Shown: positions 37,869 to 50,238 of the stretch, piece after piece
Layout of the letters: every line of letters begins with the position of its first letter
Numbering within the stretch: the first letter of the stretch is position 1
Source: Sorghum bicolor
Lineage: Eukaryota > Streptophyta > Magnoliopsida > Poales > Poaceae
Assembly (NCBI RefSeq): GCF_000003195.3
Contig: NC_012871.2
Coordinates: 47,563,110 to 47,627,109, forward strand
Length of the DNA stretch: 64,000 bases
Direction of reading: 5' to 3'
The notes under the pieces: generated by a model
Told to the model about the DNA's origin: nothing
Database searches by the model: none
What the model saw: only the letters and a program-made list of their open reading frames with translations
Translations under genes and position numbers: made by a program

Positions 37869-38587
37869 GAATGCGCCCTCCTCTAGCAGGGCATGACTCG
37901 TCGGCTGAGGAAATTCTCGACCACTCCTAGCCCATCCAAGTGTGACCAGTCAATCAGGTTCATCAGCACCAACACCTGACCAGTATACTCTAGTCGGTCC
38001 GTCCAGCTGACCCTCTTCTCGGGGATGTAGCCGACGTCGCAGAACATGGCGCTGCCTGGCTTCTCCCAGATGTAGAACCACCTCTTGTACCACTCAGTGA
38101 GGGAAGTGTTCTAGGGGCAGCTAAGATAGCAATTCTTCATTCCATCGTGGAGATTGAGGTATACTCCACTTGCAATCTTAGAGCCTCCGACTGCTCCTTT
38201 CTTCCTCAAGCAGAATAAGTAACGAAAAAGGTCAAAATGTGGCTCAATGCCAACAAACGCCTCACTGAGGTGAATGAAGGTCACCACAAGCAGAATAGAG
38301 TTCAGGTGCAGATTGCAGATCCCGATCTCATAGTAAAGCAGTAATCTCTGAAGAAACGGATAATCCGGTACCCCAAATCCCCTCTTGAAAAAATCCTCGA
38401 ATACGACAATCTCACCAGCTCGGGGATCCGGGTAGCTTTCCCCTTCCGGCGCCCTCCAGCCGCCGAGCTCTTGATTGTGCAGCAGTCCCATCTCGATGAG
38501 GTCATTGAGCGACCTAGTGGTGCACCGAGACTTCTTCCACTCCTTGGCCATCATCTCGGCTCTCTTCTTCACGTCGCTCTTGGCCAT
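37869..38587 (-). pseudogene. E1 antisense gene, proximal part ('putative gypsy type transposon' domain)
   Basis: The ATG at 38587 (MAKSDVKKRAEMMAKEWKKS) follows a short leader. The protein contains the plant gypsy-type-transposon domain known from grass proteins of this class: FFKRGFGVP, then a YEIGICNLHLNSI-like stretch, then EAFVGIEPHFDLFRYLF. An in-frame stop follows near 38111, and the frame continues (KWFYIWEKPGSAMF and so on) to 37869, where C2 begins. The gene was cut twice: by E2 in its 5' leader (38673) and by C1/C2 here. Sequence expected just after the MPC-RRAH region seems missing between this half and 8388. The function of this protein family is unknown. Confidence 0.75.
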
Positions 38588-38672
38588 CTTTCGCGCGAAG
38601 AACCTCGAGCTGGATTTGGTGGAATTGAAAGTAGTGGGGAGGACGAAGGCGAAAGGCAGGATGCTGGTGTGT

Positions 38673-39740
38673 GTCGAGGATATCAGTAAGGGGTACCCCA
38701 ACTGATGTCCATGTCGGGATTATCCATACACAATTCGAGGCCTCCTACTCGACGCTCTACACAGTCACGTGTACGGTCATCGACGACAACAGCCTCGAAG
38801 ACGGAAAGGGCGTCGAGCGAATCTGTCAGGGCTCGAGCGCCAGCTACCATCGAATACGGAAACAGGCTCAAGCGAATCAGAAGGCGTCGAGCGCAAGGAC
38901 GCCGCCCGCCGCCTGACGCAGGCACGGGAGCCAGTGCATTTAATGCACCTGTCGCGTGCTCACCTAACACGCCAGTCACGGGAAGCGTGATAGGAAACAG
39001 GCACCTGTCCCGTCATTCTTTTTACAGCCTTCCCCACCAAACGATCCAGAGCATGTCAGGACAGAGGAAGCAGGGTCGAAATGTCTAATCAAGACCCCCT
39101 CGAGACAGCCCAGGTCAGCGCTCTGGCAAGCAGGGCGCTACACGACGTCCGACCCTCGACCAGACACGTTTCCTTCCTGGGGAAGGGTTGGGCGTCGAAA
39201 GACAGCACTACGACTACTCCGACGCATCTGGCGCCATTACGTACAGGCGTGCGATAGATAATCCAGCCCAAGACGGTGCACAGAGCAGGATACAGGGGCA
39301 CGTGTAATCATCATCAAGCTACCAGGACGGGACGGCTCGAGACCACGCCGGTACGGAGGCCTCGAGTAGGTCAGCGCGCCATGCCTCTATCGACCCCTAC
39401 TCTGACGCCTATACTTGTACCCTAGGCTCCTCCTTGGAATTATAAAAGGGGAAACTAGGGAAGAAATATAGAGACGCAATACACCACAACACAACACATC
39501 ACACCAGCCATACGTAGTAGTGCAACTCGCACCGCCACACTCCATACCACGCTTGTATTCACCCCTATACAAGCACTTAGGTGCAAAATAATACAAACTC
39601 TCCCTCCCCCGCTGGACGTAGGGCTTTCTCTTGCCCGAACCAGGATAAATCTTTGTGTCTTTTTGCATCACCATCTGGAAACGGGAGCACGCATACAAAT
39701 TCACTAGTTGGTGTGACCCCTCGGGGGGAAAACACCGACA
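38673..39740 (+). repeat. E2 5' LTR
   Basis: Starts TGTCGAGGATATCAG, ends AACACCGACA. A TATA box (TATAAAAGGGG) lies at 39441. It is the same length as the 3' LTR and alignable throughout. A GGGGTACCCC palindrome lies near the start. Confidence 0.94.
39441..39448 (+). promoter_or_regulatory. E2 5' LTR TATA box
   Basis: TATAAAAG in a GC-rich LTR, about 300 bp before the LTR end. The 3' LTR has the same box at 61103. Transcription should start about 30 bp downstream. Confidence 0.75.
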
Positions 39741-39760
39741 GTTGGCGCGCTAGGTAGGGG
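39741..39760 (+). other. E2 primer-binding-site region
   Basis: TTGGCGCGCTAGGTAGGGG directly follows the 5' LTR, as usual for grass Tat-lineage elements. I did not assign the tRNA. Confidence 0.7.
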
Positions 39761-39798
39761 TCCTGCGTGTTTTTCGCTGATTTCCCATTCCTTTCCAG

Positions 39799-42700
39799 AT
39801 GGCCACTCTCGCCTTGCCGATCCCGCGCTCCACGGTGATTTGGTTTGGGAGTCTTGAGTTCATGTCTACTGGCTCCGGCTATGACATGATCTTGCTCTCG
39901 ATCAAAGGACCGGGAGGAGCCCTCGTTGCGCCAGCACGGTTGAGGGCCCCGAGACGTCCTCGCCACCACGCCTCCCCGCCCAAGAAGAGGCGTGGACAGC
40001 ACCACCGTCGCCCTTCTGCCTCAACTCGACCGGCAGTTCATGCCAGGCAGGAGGTGACACAGGAGTCGACAGCCCCACACGCCGGAACCGTGGGCATGAC
40101 GGCTCAGCGCCACGAAGATCACATGACGACAGGAGGTGACGCGCCCCGCGCACTCTTCCCCACCGCTAGGTTACTTCCACATGGGCTGTTCGCCACAAGA
40201 AGAGTGTTACCGTTTGGTTTGGACAAAGCCGCGGCATTGCTCGCCAGGGCAATATGCCAAAATGCCCAGACATACGTGGAGAGACCAACGGTCCTCCCAC
40301 GCGACCCTAGAGCACAGCCCTAGACATCCGGGCTACCAGACTTCTCGCAGGTACGAGGCCTCCGCCGCCTAGGCCCTGGGCGGTACACGATTACCTCCCT
40401 CAGGCAGCGGCTGCTGGAGGAAGGGCGCGGATGCTTCTACGCCGCTGAGCCAGACTCCGGCTCGGAGTCCGATAGCTACGACCCTACTAGGGAGTGCTTC
40501 CATGTCGACGGAGCGATGGAAACCACCGACGAGACACAAGACACCGTTGCAGGCGGGCCAGCCCCTGCCGCAAGGGAAGACCCCAGGACGCCTGGGAATG
40601 ACGGTCAGGTCGACCCCTCTCCACAAGAAGACAGAGCCGCACAATTTGCGCAGCTACGAGAGCTCAAGGCAAAGCTTGATGAGGATCGCGAGCGCCTTGT
40701 CCGGCTGGAGTAGATCCTCGAGCAGGACCTGCCTTACCCGCCTGGTGGGAGTGTCCGCAGATGAGCTCGAGAGGTCCATAGGCAGATCGTCGGAGACGAA
40801 GCGCCTGAGCAGCCCGTCAGCCGTTTCCCTCGAGCAGGCCAAAACGTCGTGGCGACGACGATGTTGTTGCGTAACATGCCTGAGCCATCGAATTCCAAAG
40901 CACGACGCATTCGAGACGAGGTGCAGACTCTGCTCCAGGTAGCAGCGGTTCAGCAGGCCGAAAGCTCGGCCTCTCGACGTCGAGGAGCAGCCACAGAAAA
41001 GCGCGATGAGCCAGCCCACAACGAAAAGGAGGTGTCGGTCCATCAGCAGCCGCCCCCTCGAGGGAAAAAGACCACGCTAGTCCTCCCCGTCAACAACCAA
41101 TGTCGACACGACACGCGACGCGACATTGACGAGAATCGACGCCGTCGGTATGGGGACGTAGAGGAGCGCGGTTACAGCGCCCATCGTGGCGGGAGGTACG
41201 ATAGCGATGAGGACCGGATGGCCCCAGAGCCACCAGGCCCGCGGGTGTTCAGCAGGGCAATCCGCAGCACGCCGCTACCCAGCCCGTTCCGACCCCCGAC
41301 CAGCATCGCAAAGTACAACGGCGAGACCAAGCCAGAGCTGTGGCTGGCAGATTTCTGGCTGGCCTGTCAGCTAGGGGGTGCTCGAGGGGATGATCGAGCC
41401 ATCATCAGACAGCTGCCGCTCTTCCTCTCCGACACTGCCCGCAGATGGCTCGAGGAGCTCCCGACCAACTAGATCCATGATTGGGTCGATTTGGTCAGGG
41501 TGTTTGAGGGTAACTTCAAGGGGACCTACATACGACCCGGTAACTCATGGGACCTCAGCAAGTGCAAGCAGAAGTCAGGAGAAACGCTTCGAGAATACGC
41601 TCGACGCTTCTTGAAACAACGCACCGAGCTACCGCACATCCCCAACCACGACGTCATCCTAGCCTTTGTCTCTAGTACCACCAGTCGAGACTTGGTGCGG
41701 GAATTAGGCCAGAATCGCCCTCAGACCGTCGACGAGCTGATGGACGTAGTCGCAAATTACGTTGCGGGGGAAGAAGCGGTCGGCGCCTTCTTCAGCTGTG
41801 AAGGAAGGAAAGGCAAGCCGCCCACTGACGATGAAGAGAGCCCCGGTCGAGGGCCCAAGAAGAACAAAAAGAAGAAGAAGACACGGCCGTTCCAGCGGGA
41901 AGACCTCGACGACGATCTCGTTGCTGCCATGGAACGCAAAAGGCCTCGAGGCCCTCCAGAGGGGGGCATTTTCGACAAGATGCTAAAGGAGCCATGCCCT
42001 TACCATAAGGGAGGAGCCAGCCACAAGCTGGAGGACTGTTGTATGCTGAAAAAGCATTTCGACAGTTTGGGGCTCAAGAAGGACGCGCGCGACGACCCAA
42101 AGAAGGACAAGAACGGCGACAAGGAGGACAACAAAGACGATGACGGTTTCCCAGCCGTCCACGACTGCTACATGATCTACGGTGGACCCTCAACACAGTT
42201 GACCGCAAGGCAGCGCAAGAGGGAACGCCGTGAGGTCTTCGCGGCAAGAATGGCGGCGCTCCAGTACCTAAGCTGGTCGAGCACCCCCATCACCTTCGAT
42301 CGAGAGGACCACCCCGACAAGGTGGTCACACCTGGCGTCTACCCGCTCATCGTCGACCCCATCATCGTCAACACCAGACTCTCAAAGGTGCTAATGGACG
42401 GCAGCAGTAGCTTGAACATCATTTACCTCGAGACCCTCGATCTCCTCGGCATCAGCAGGGCGCAGCTCCAACCAAGCGCTGGAGGCTTCCATGGTGTTGT
42501 TCCTGGGAAGAAGGCGTTGCCGGTGGGTCGAATCGACCTACCGGTCTGCTTTGGCACGGCGGCCAACTTTAGAAAGGAGACCCTCACCTTTGAGGTGGTG
42601 GGGTTCCGGGGCACGTACCATGCCATCATCGGGCGCCCGGGTTACGCCAAATTCATGGCTATCCCCAACTACACCTACTTGAAGCTGAAAATGCCCGGTC

Positions 42701-45700
42701 CCAAGGGCGTCATCACCGTCAGCTCCTCCTTCGAGCACGCATACGAGTGCGACATCAAATGCGTCGAGTATGGGGAAGCCGTCGAGAACTCCACCGAGCT
42801 CGCCTCGAAGCTTGAGGCCCTGGCCGCAGAGGCTCCAGAGCCCAAGCGCCAAGCGGGCAGCTTCGAGCCGGCAGAAGGAACAAAGAAGATCCCGCTCGAC
42901 CCCAACAACTCCGACGGTAAGGTGCTGACGATCAGCGTCGACCTCGACCCCAAATAGGAAGCTGCGCTCGTCGACTTTCTCCGTGCGAACGCTGATATGT
43001 TTTCATGGAGTCCCTCGGACATGCCGGGCATACCGAAGGAAGTCGCCGAGCACTCCTTGGAAATTCGAGCGGGTTCCAAGCCAGTGAAGCAACGGCTGCG
43101 CCGTTTTGACGAAGAGAAGCGCAAGATCATTGGCGAGGAAATCCACAAGCTTTTGACGGCCGGATTCATCAAGGAGGTTCACCATCCCGACTGGTTAGCA
43201 AATCCTGTACTAGTTAAGAAAAAGAATGGGAAAATGAGGATGTATGTCGATTATACGAGTTTAAATAAAGCATGTCCAAAAGTTCCTTTTCCATTACCAC
43301 GTATTGATCAAATTGTTGATTCTACTGCGGGATGTGAAACCCTTTCTTTCCTTGATGCATACTCTGGTTACCATCAAATAAAAATGAAAGAGTCCGACCA
43401 GCTCGCGACATCTTTCATTATTCCTTTTGGGATGTATTGTTATGTAACCATGCCGTTCGGGCTTCGAAATGCAGGAGCAACATACCAGCGCTGCATGCTC
43501 CACGTCTTTGGCAAGCACATAGGGTCGACGGTCGAGGCCTATGTCGATGACATCGTCGTCAAGTCAAAGCAACGGGGAGACCTGATCCAGGACCTCGAGA
43601 TTGCTTTTGCCTGCTTGCGCGCCAACCAGATCAAGTTCAACCTAGAGAAGTGTGTTTTCAGCGTATCTTGAGGCATGCTCCTGGGTTACATTGTTTCCCA
43701 GCGCGGCATCGAGGCCAACCCCGAGAAAGTCTCGGCCATCACGAGAATGGGCCCAATCCGAGACGTTAAGGGCGTGCAGAGAGTCACGGGATGCTTAGCG
43801 GCGCTGAGTCATTTTATCTCAAGGATGGGAGAAAAGGCGTTGCCACTGTATCGACTTCTGAAGAAAGTCGAGCATTTCTCTTGGACCCTAGAGGCCGAGG
43901 AAGCCCTTGATAACTTGAAGAAAACACTAACCTCTGCACCAGTCCTAGTCCCGCCGCAACCCGCGGAACCTCTGCTTCTATACGTCGCCTCGACGACCCA
44001 GGTCGTCAGTGCAGCGATAGTGGTCGAGAGGCAGGAGGAGGGGCATGCGCTGCCAGTCCAGAGGCCGGTCTATTTCATTAGCAAGGTGCTCTCAGAGACC
44101 AAGGCGCGTTACCCACAAATCCAGAAGCTGATCTACGCCGTAATCCTCGCCCGACGCAAGCTGCAGCAATACTTCCTCGGCCACCCTTTCACGGTGGTCT
44201 CGTCTTTCCCCTTGGGCGAGATCATCCAAAGTCAGGAGGCCACGGGTAGAATCACCAAGTGGTCAGTCGAGCTCATGAGTGAGACCCTCACTTATGCGCC
44301 CCGTAAAGATATCGAGTCACAAGCCCTAGTGTTTTTCGTCGCGGAATGGACAGACTCCCAGCTCCCCCCGGCTCAGGTCCAGGCAGAGCTATGGATGATT
44401 TACTTTGACGGGTCTCTCATGAAGACAGGAGCTGGGGCGGGCCTGCTATTCATCTCGGCCCTGGGCGTTCATATGAGGTACATCATCAGGATACATTTTG
44501 CCACGTCCAACAATGTTGCAGAGTACGAGGCCCTTGTCAACGGTCTAAAGATCGCCATCGAGCTTGGAGTTCGACGCCTCGACGTTCGAGGCGACTCCCA
44601 GCTCGTCATCGACCAAGTGATGAAAGCCTCGAACTGCCACGACCCGAAAATGGAGGCGTACTGCAAGGAAGTCCGTCGACTCGAGGACAAGTTCCATGGC
44701 CTCGAGCTCGTCAATATCGCCCGACGCTACAACGAGGCGGCCGACGAACTCGCTAAGATCGCATCGACTCGAGGCACGGTCCCACCTGACGCGTTCTCAT
44801 GAGACCTACACGAGCCTTCCGTCGACTTGGGCTCGGGGGATGGCGTCGAAACCGCTCCTGACCAGCAAGTTGATACCGTTGAAGCGCTACTAATGGCAGC
44901 CGAGGTAATGGAGGTGGAACAGCGGCCCAGTCGACCGTTTGACTGGCGCATGCCGTTCCTCGACTGCCTAATCCACTGCGAGCTACCAGAAGATCGATCC
45001 GAGGCCCGCCGTATTGCTCGACGGGCCAAGTCATATGTAATCTATGGCGAGGATAATGAGCTATATCAACGAAGCCCGACGGGGATCTTACAGCGTTGCA
45101 TCACCGTAGAAGAAGGCCAAAAACTCCTCGAGGATCTACACTCGGGGGGTGGTGGCCACCATGCAGCTCCACGGACCCTCGTAGGGAACGCTTTTTGACA
45201 AGGCTTCTACTGGCCAATGGCCGTAGCTGATGCCATCGAGCTCGTACGCTCATGCCATGGATGTCAATTCTACGCCAAGCAGACGCATCTGCTCGCCCAC
45301 GCTCTTCAAATGATCCCCATCACATGGCCGTTTGCGGTATGGGGGCTCGACTTAGTAGGACCTCTACAGAAGGCCAAAGGGGAGTACACCCACCTGTTGG
45401 TAGCCATTGACAAATTCTCCAAATGGATCGAGGCTCGACCCATCACCAACATCCACTCCGAGTAGGCCGTCCTTTTCTTCACCGACATCATCCACCGGTT
45501 TGGGATCCCCAACGTCATCATCACTGACAACGGCACTCAGTTCACCGGCAAAAAGTTCTTGGACTTCTGCGACCAGCATCACATCCGTGTGAACTGGTCA
45601 GCAGTGGCCCACCCTCGAACTAACGGCCAGTTCGAGCGCGCCAACGGCATGATTTTGCAAGGGCTCAACCCGAGGATCTACAATCGCTTGAAGAAGTTCG

Positions 45701-46185
45701 GCAAGAAATGGGTCGAGGAGCTCTCCTCGGTCCTATGGAGCTTAAGGACTACGCCAAGCAGGGCCACGAAATACACCCCGTTCTTCATGGTCTATGGCTC
45801 TGAGGCTGTGCTCCCAATGGACCTCGAGTATGGATCCCCTCGACTCAAAGCATACAATGAGCAATCAAATAAAGAAACTCGAGAGAATGCGGTCGACCAA
45901 CTCGAGGAAGCTCGAGACATGGCCCTCCTCAACTCTGCCAGATACCAGCAGAAGCTTCGACGCTACCACGACAAGCACGTGCACAAGAGAGATTTGAACG
46001 TGGGCGACCTTGTCCTACGGCGGCGGCAGAGCAATCAAGGACGCCACAAGTTGACTCCACCCTGGGAGGGCCCATACGTAGTGGCCGAAGTCTTGAAGCC
46101 AGGAACATACAAGCTAGCGGACGAGAAAGGGGCAGTCTTCACCAACGCGTGGAACATCGAACAGCTACGTCGATTCTACCCCTAG
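39799..46185 (+). pseudogene. E2 gag-pol polyprotein, one frame with nine nonsense codons
   Basis: The ATG at 39799 follows TTTCCAG. A single reading frame runs the whole 6.4 kb with no frameshift, but has stops at 40321, 40711, 40762, 41470, 42955, 43669, 44800, 45196 and 45463. Gag spans about 40850-42130, with a knuckle in the order C, H, H, C near 41995-42045. Protease is near 42330-42480 (MDGSSSLNI, a variant of the usual DGG). RT covers about 43000-43680 with YVDD near 43540; RNase H 44390-44800; integrase zinc domain about 45140-45270. The integrase core has D in GLDLVG, D in ITDNGTQF and E in FERANGM. The C-terminus ends RRFYP. Every stop is TAG or TGA, as expected from C-to-T change of CAG or CGA. 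Confidence 0.9.
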
Positions 46186-46733
46186 AATTTCAAAGCTTTA
46201 TGTTCCCATGTACTTTTTGTACTGAGACCTTATGAATAAACGCACGAATGAAAAAGATCTTTCCCTCGAGTGGTTTACCTATTTCGCTGGTCGAAATTTC
46301 AACATTAGAAGGGAGTACCGACTATGACCCGTCATAATTGATACCCCCTCAGGGGCTAGCAGGGGGGTCCCCCCCAAATGTCGAAAAAATCAGAAAATTC
46401 TCTCGTTCCTATCAGTAAACCTCACGCGGTCGAGTAGTGGAGGTACCTCGAGCCCCTTAAGGGCCGAGGAACAACGAGCCTAAGGACTCCTACGCCCCCG
46501 GGCTACGGTACCTCTACTCGCATCCTCACCCTCGAGGTAATTGAGGTGGCTTTAACAAAAGACCAAATGGGAGCTACAGACATAGGCGCAAAGAGAAACA
46601 AAGGAGCCTCGAGCGGAAAGACAGATAAACATTCACAGAAATCTAACAACCACTTAAGGTCATTATATTACCTAAGACAAATTAGCAAAGTACTATACAC
46701 GGGGCCCAGGCACCCAGAGCAGGCTCGCAGGAC
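46186..46733. terminator. Spacer between convergent E2 gag-pol and antisense gene
   Basis: AATAAA at about 46235 on the + strand is a possible poly(A) signal for gag-pol. A G-run/C-run palindrome, GGGGGGTCCCCCC, lies at about 46363, reminiscent of an internal polypurine tract. No gene is seen. Confidence 0.5.
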
Positions 46734-49700
46734 TCAGTCCGCGTCTCGGCCCCCACCATCCTCGCCCGCGCCTGAGCTAGTCTCAGGAGGAAGTACTTCT
46801 GGCTCGAACAACTTAGCCAACCTCTCCCCAGGAACCTCTGCGTCGTCGATCAAGGCGTGGAGCCTCTCCTCGTTCTCCACGTCAGTCTTGGAGATGTCGG
46901 TGATGAAGCCGTGGGACACCACCTCCTTGTCGTATGAAAAGCCCGAGCAGACTACCGCCATCGCCCGCTTCACGCCGACATGAAGAGCGTCCCACACTCG
47001 ATCCCTCAGTGCCGCGCCTAGATAGCACAACTGATTGACCAGTGCGTCGCCTCGAGCTTCCTCCCTCAATTCGTCCATAGGCTCGACCTCCCAAGAGGTC
47101 GAGAGATCGCTTATCGCCGTCCGCAGCCGACGGTTCACAGCGACCTCCCCCTCGAGCTGGGCCTTGGTGGAGCGAGCCTCGACTTGGGCGGCGAGCAGCT
47201 CGTCTTTAAGCCCTGCAAAGACCAACACGAGGAAATTAGCTAACACCAAACACACCTCGAAAAGAAAACTCGATAGTAGAAATATACCGCGGATGCTCTC
47301 CTCCAGAGTCGTGTTCTCGCCAACCAAGTTGGTGTTGGCCATCTCGACCTCCCTGTTGGAGCGCGCCAGCTCGGTGTTGGAGACACGAAGATCTTCGATC
47401 ACCTTGCCGGCTTGCGCGATGGCTCTATCTTTTTCCAGTAGCGCCCTCTTCTAACGATCGACGTCGTTGGAGAGGCTGCGGGATCGAGCCCGCTCCGCCT
47501 CAAGATCTTCGAGGGCCTTCTTCTTCGCCTCTTCAGCGGCGCTCTTGGCGATCTCGCCATTCACACACTCCACATTCATCCTCGGGAAGGATTCTCGGAT
47601 GGAGGCCAGGTCGGTCTTGAGGAGGCCCTTCTCCTTGTCTAGGTCAGCGACGGCATTCTTATAAGACAGGGCCTCCTCCCGGGCTTTGGACGTGGCTTCC
47701 TCGACCATCATGGCCCGCTCCCTCAGGAGCGTAGCCTCTTCCACAGCTCTCGTCGAGACCTCTCGAGCCTCGGCCAGAGCAGCCTCCCTCTCCTTCTTCT
47801 CCTCCTCGAGCGCCAAGAGTTCCTTATAGGCCTTGAGGAGTTTCTCCTGCGACTCCAGGAGTTTATCCTTGAGGATGGGGAGCTGCTCCCAGCCGCCTCT
47901 CGTGGCGTGGATCAAGCTCGACTTAATGCGGGAAGTTTCTTTCAGGTCCTGCAAGCCAGTGATCGAGCAGTTAGGACACAAAACCAAATGTTCTATAAGG
48001 ATTAAGGACTGAAAAACACTTACAAAGTAGGCCGGTGCGAGCCCATTGTTAACCACGTCAGACTGGAGCCCCACCGTGTGCTTCATCCACAGGCGAAGCT
48101 CCTCGACGTGCACCCACTTCTCCGCCTCCTTCCGGTCGTCCAAAAAGATATTGGGTTTGGACGGATCGGTGGAAGCCCAGATGCGGATCCGGTCAGGACA
48201 ACAGTTCTCCATCTCCTGGTCGGCGCGCGCCTTGACGCCTCGGATGAGCTCCTCGACTGTTTCGAGAGACCCCCCGTGGCGCAGGAACAGGTCGACGAGA
48301 GAGGGGAACCGCCCGTCGTCATCCACCATCATCCACGTCCCAGTCTCGCTACCGCCACCGCCACCCGACGTCCTGATCTCATCTTCGTGTGAGGGGACGC
48401 GCTCCTCCCACGATCGACGCCCCCGGAGGAACCCCGGAGCGATTCCGTCCATACCGTAGATCGTCCTCCTCATCCCAGAGTCGGGGTCGACGGGAGTACG
48501 CATCATGCAGGTGAGCGCCACCACGCCATCCGCCCGCCCCGACTCTGCTGGGATCGGCACAGGCGCCCCCAGACGGAGCCACGGCGGGGTCGGAGGACCA
48601 AAAACTGGCAGGCCCTCCTCCTGGTTTCCAGGCTCCTGCGGCGCTACCGTCTCTGGTTGCGGCGGATCAAGCGGTTCCGCCAGCTGCTGGCCCCCGTGAT
48701 GCTGCTGCTCCTGGAGCTCCTACGGCTCCTGTTGACGATCCTGCTCCTGCAGCCCCTCGAGCCGGGAGCAGGCCATCGGACGCCCTTCTTCCCCTTCTTT
48801 TCGCTGCAGCCGATGCTCCTCCTGCGGCTGCTGCCGCGTCTCCTGCTCGCGCCCCTCCTCCTCTTTCTTCCTCTGCTCCTCGATGGAGCGAAGCCCGGCG
48901 GGCTAGGGCGTCCGCCTCGCGACGAGAGAAGTCTGGGCCTCCTCGTCCATAGGACGGGCATCCCTCAAAGTCCCATCGCCGCCAGACCCATTGCTTATGG
49001 TGATCGGGTCCCCCTCGACCCCAGATCGGGGGGGCTCGGGGGCTCCCTCCTGCCCTTGGGAGTGAGGTGCCTCAGCCCGCTTTGGCGACGATGGGGTGGA
49101 CTCACCGACCAGGGGACGGAGCGGGGCGTTCTCGGCGCCGGTCGGTGGTCAAGGGTCGGAGGAGCCTACAAAACGCAAAGCAAAGGTCAGTTATCACGAT
49201 GGTCAACATAAGAACAACACAAATCCCGTAACGACGGGAATAAGCTGCTAACCTGAATCCTTGGAGGTCGCTCCCACTTTGAGCCTTTTGGCCAACGATG
49301 GTTGGGCCTGCTCGAGCGTTCGCTTCAACCTGAACGGGATTTGTGTTACACGAAGAGAACACAACGACGTAGGAAGATGAAAATCATAGTGTCGAAGATC
49401 TTACCCCACAGGGAGAACAGCTCGCCTGCCGGCACCTCGACCGGTAGGCCTCGAACCACCTCACGTCGGGGCTCCAGGCCCGTCACGAACGGGCGCCGGC
49501 CTCAGCTCCGCGTCTCCCCCCTGGTGAGCGCCAGGGCTAGTACTCCTGCGGCTTGTTTCCCCTTTACCGGAAGCCGCGACACGACCACGGGTCAACGGCC
49601 CTGTCGCCCGGGGCTTGGCCCGGCCGCCCGCCTTTGGTGCAGGGGGAGGTTGGGGGTGCGGGACGAACCGACTTTGAGCAGGTGCGGGAGGGACATCGGC

Positions 49701-50238
49701 ACAGGAGCAACGGGGCGACGACTCCCTCTGCTGCCTCTCAAGAGGTCCGCCAAGACCCTCCTTTGGCGTACCCGTCCGCGGGGCATCAGTGTCGGCTTGA
49801 GGCAGACCCTCGAAAATCCTGTCGAGCCGGGACGCCATCCCCGCAGAATCGTCGCTGCTGTCGTCGTCGCCGTCGCCGCCGTCGTCCTCACTGGGGGATT
49901 CTTCTTCAGGCTCCCCCCTTTGCCTGGACTTAGCTCGACGTGCCTCTAACGCTTGGCGATCGAGATTCTTCGTCTTCTCTTCTTTCTTTTTTGAGTCTTT
50001 TGCGCACTTCTGCTTCTTGGCAGACTGGCGCCGCTTGTCGCGGTCGACCGCATCCTCCTTTATTGGAGGCCTCGAGGACCAAACGTCGATCAATCCCTGC
50101 GAGAGCAAAGACAAGCTTACAAAGGGGTCGAGGGAGATCCAGAATCAAAGCCATATGCAAGAAAAGAACTTACCAGGTCAATCGAGCCCACATCAGGCCT
50201 CATGGGGAAGCCATTGACATGTTCCAGCTAGAAGTCGC
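46734..50238 (-). pseudogene. E2 antisense gene, distal part with five short introns
   Basis: It is read from E3's insertion point at 50238 down to a stop at 46734. It codes for a low-complexity, highly charged protein (Lys/Glu/Asp-rich near 50090-49850, Arg/Pro-rich near 48900-48650), then a long coiled coil (LKDKLLESQEKLLKAYKE region, about 47900-47000). GT-AG introns are 50173-50097, 49404-49330, 49252-49166, 48023-47949 and 47287-47213 (77, 75, 87, 75 and 75 bp), with donors such as GTAAGTTC and acceptors such as CTCTCGCAG. Some introns stay open in frame, so ORF prediction alone hides them. There are also stops and shifts. The function is unknown. The upstream half is 58561-59417. Confidence 0.72.

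Noticed and set aside
38671..38916. Antisense ORF extending into the E2 LTR (frame to 38701) as the true N-terminus
   Set aside because: The extension crosses the E2 insertion point at 38672/38673, so those codons are LTR sequence. The ATG at 38587 fits the family.
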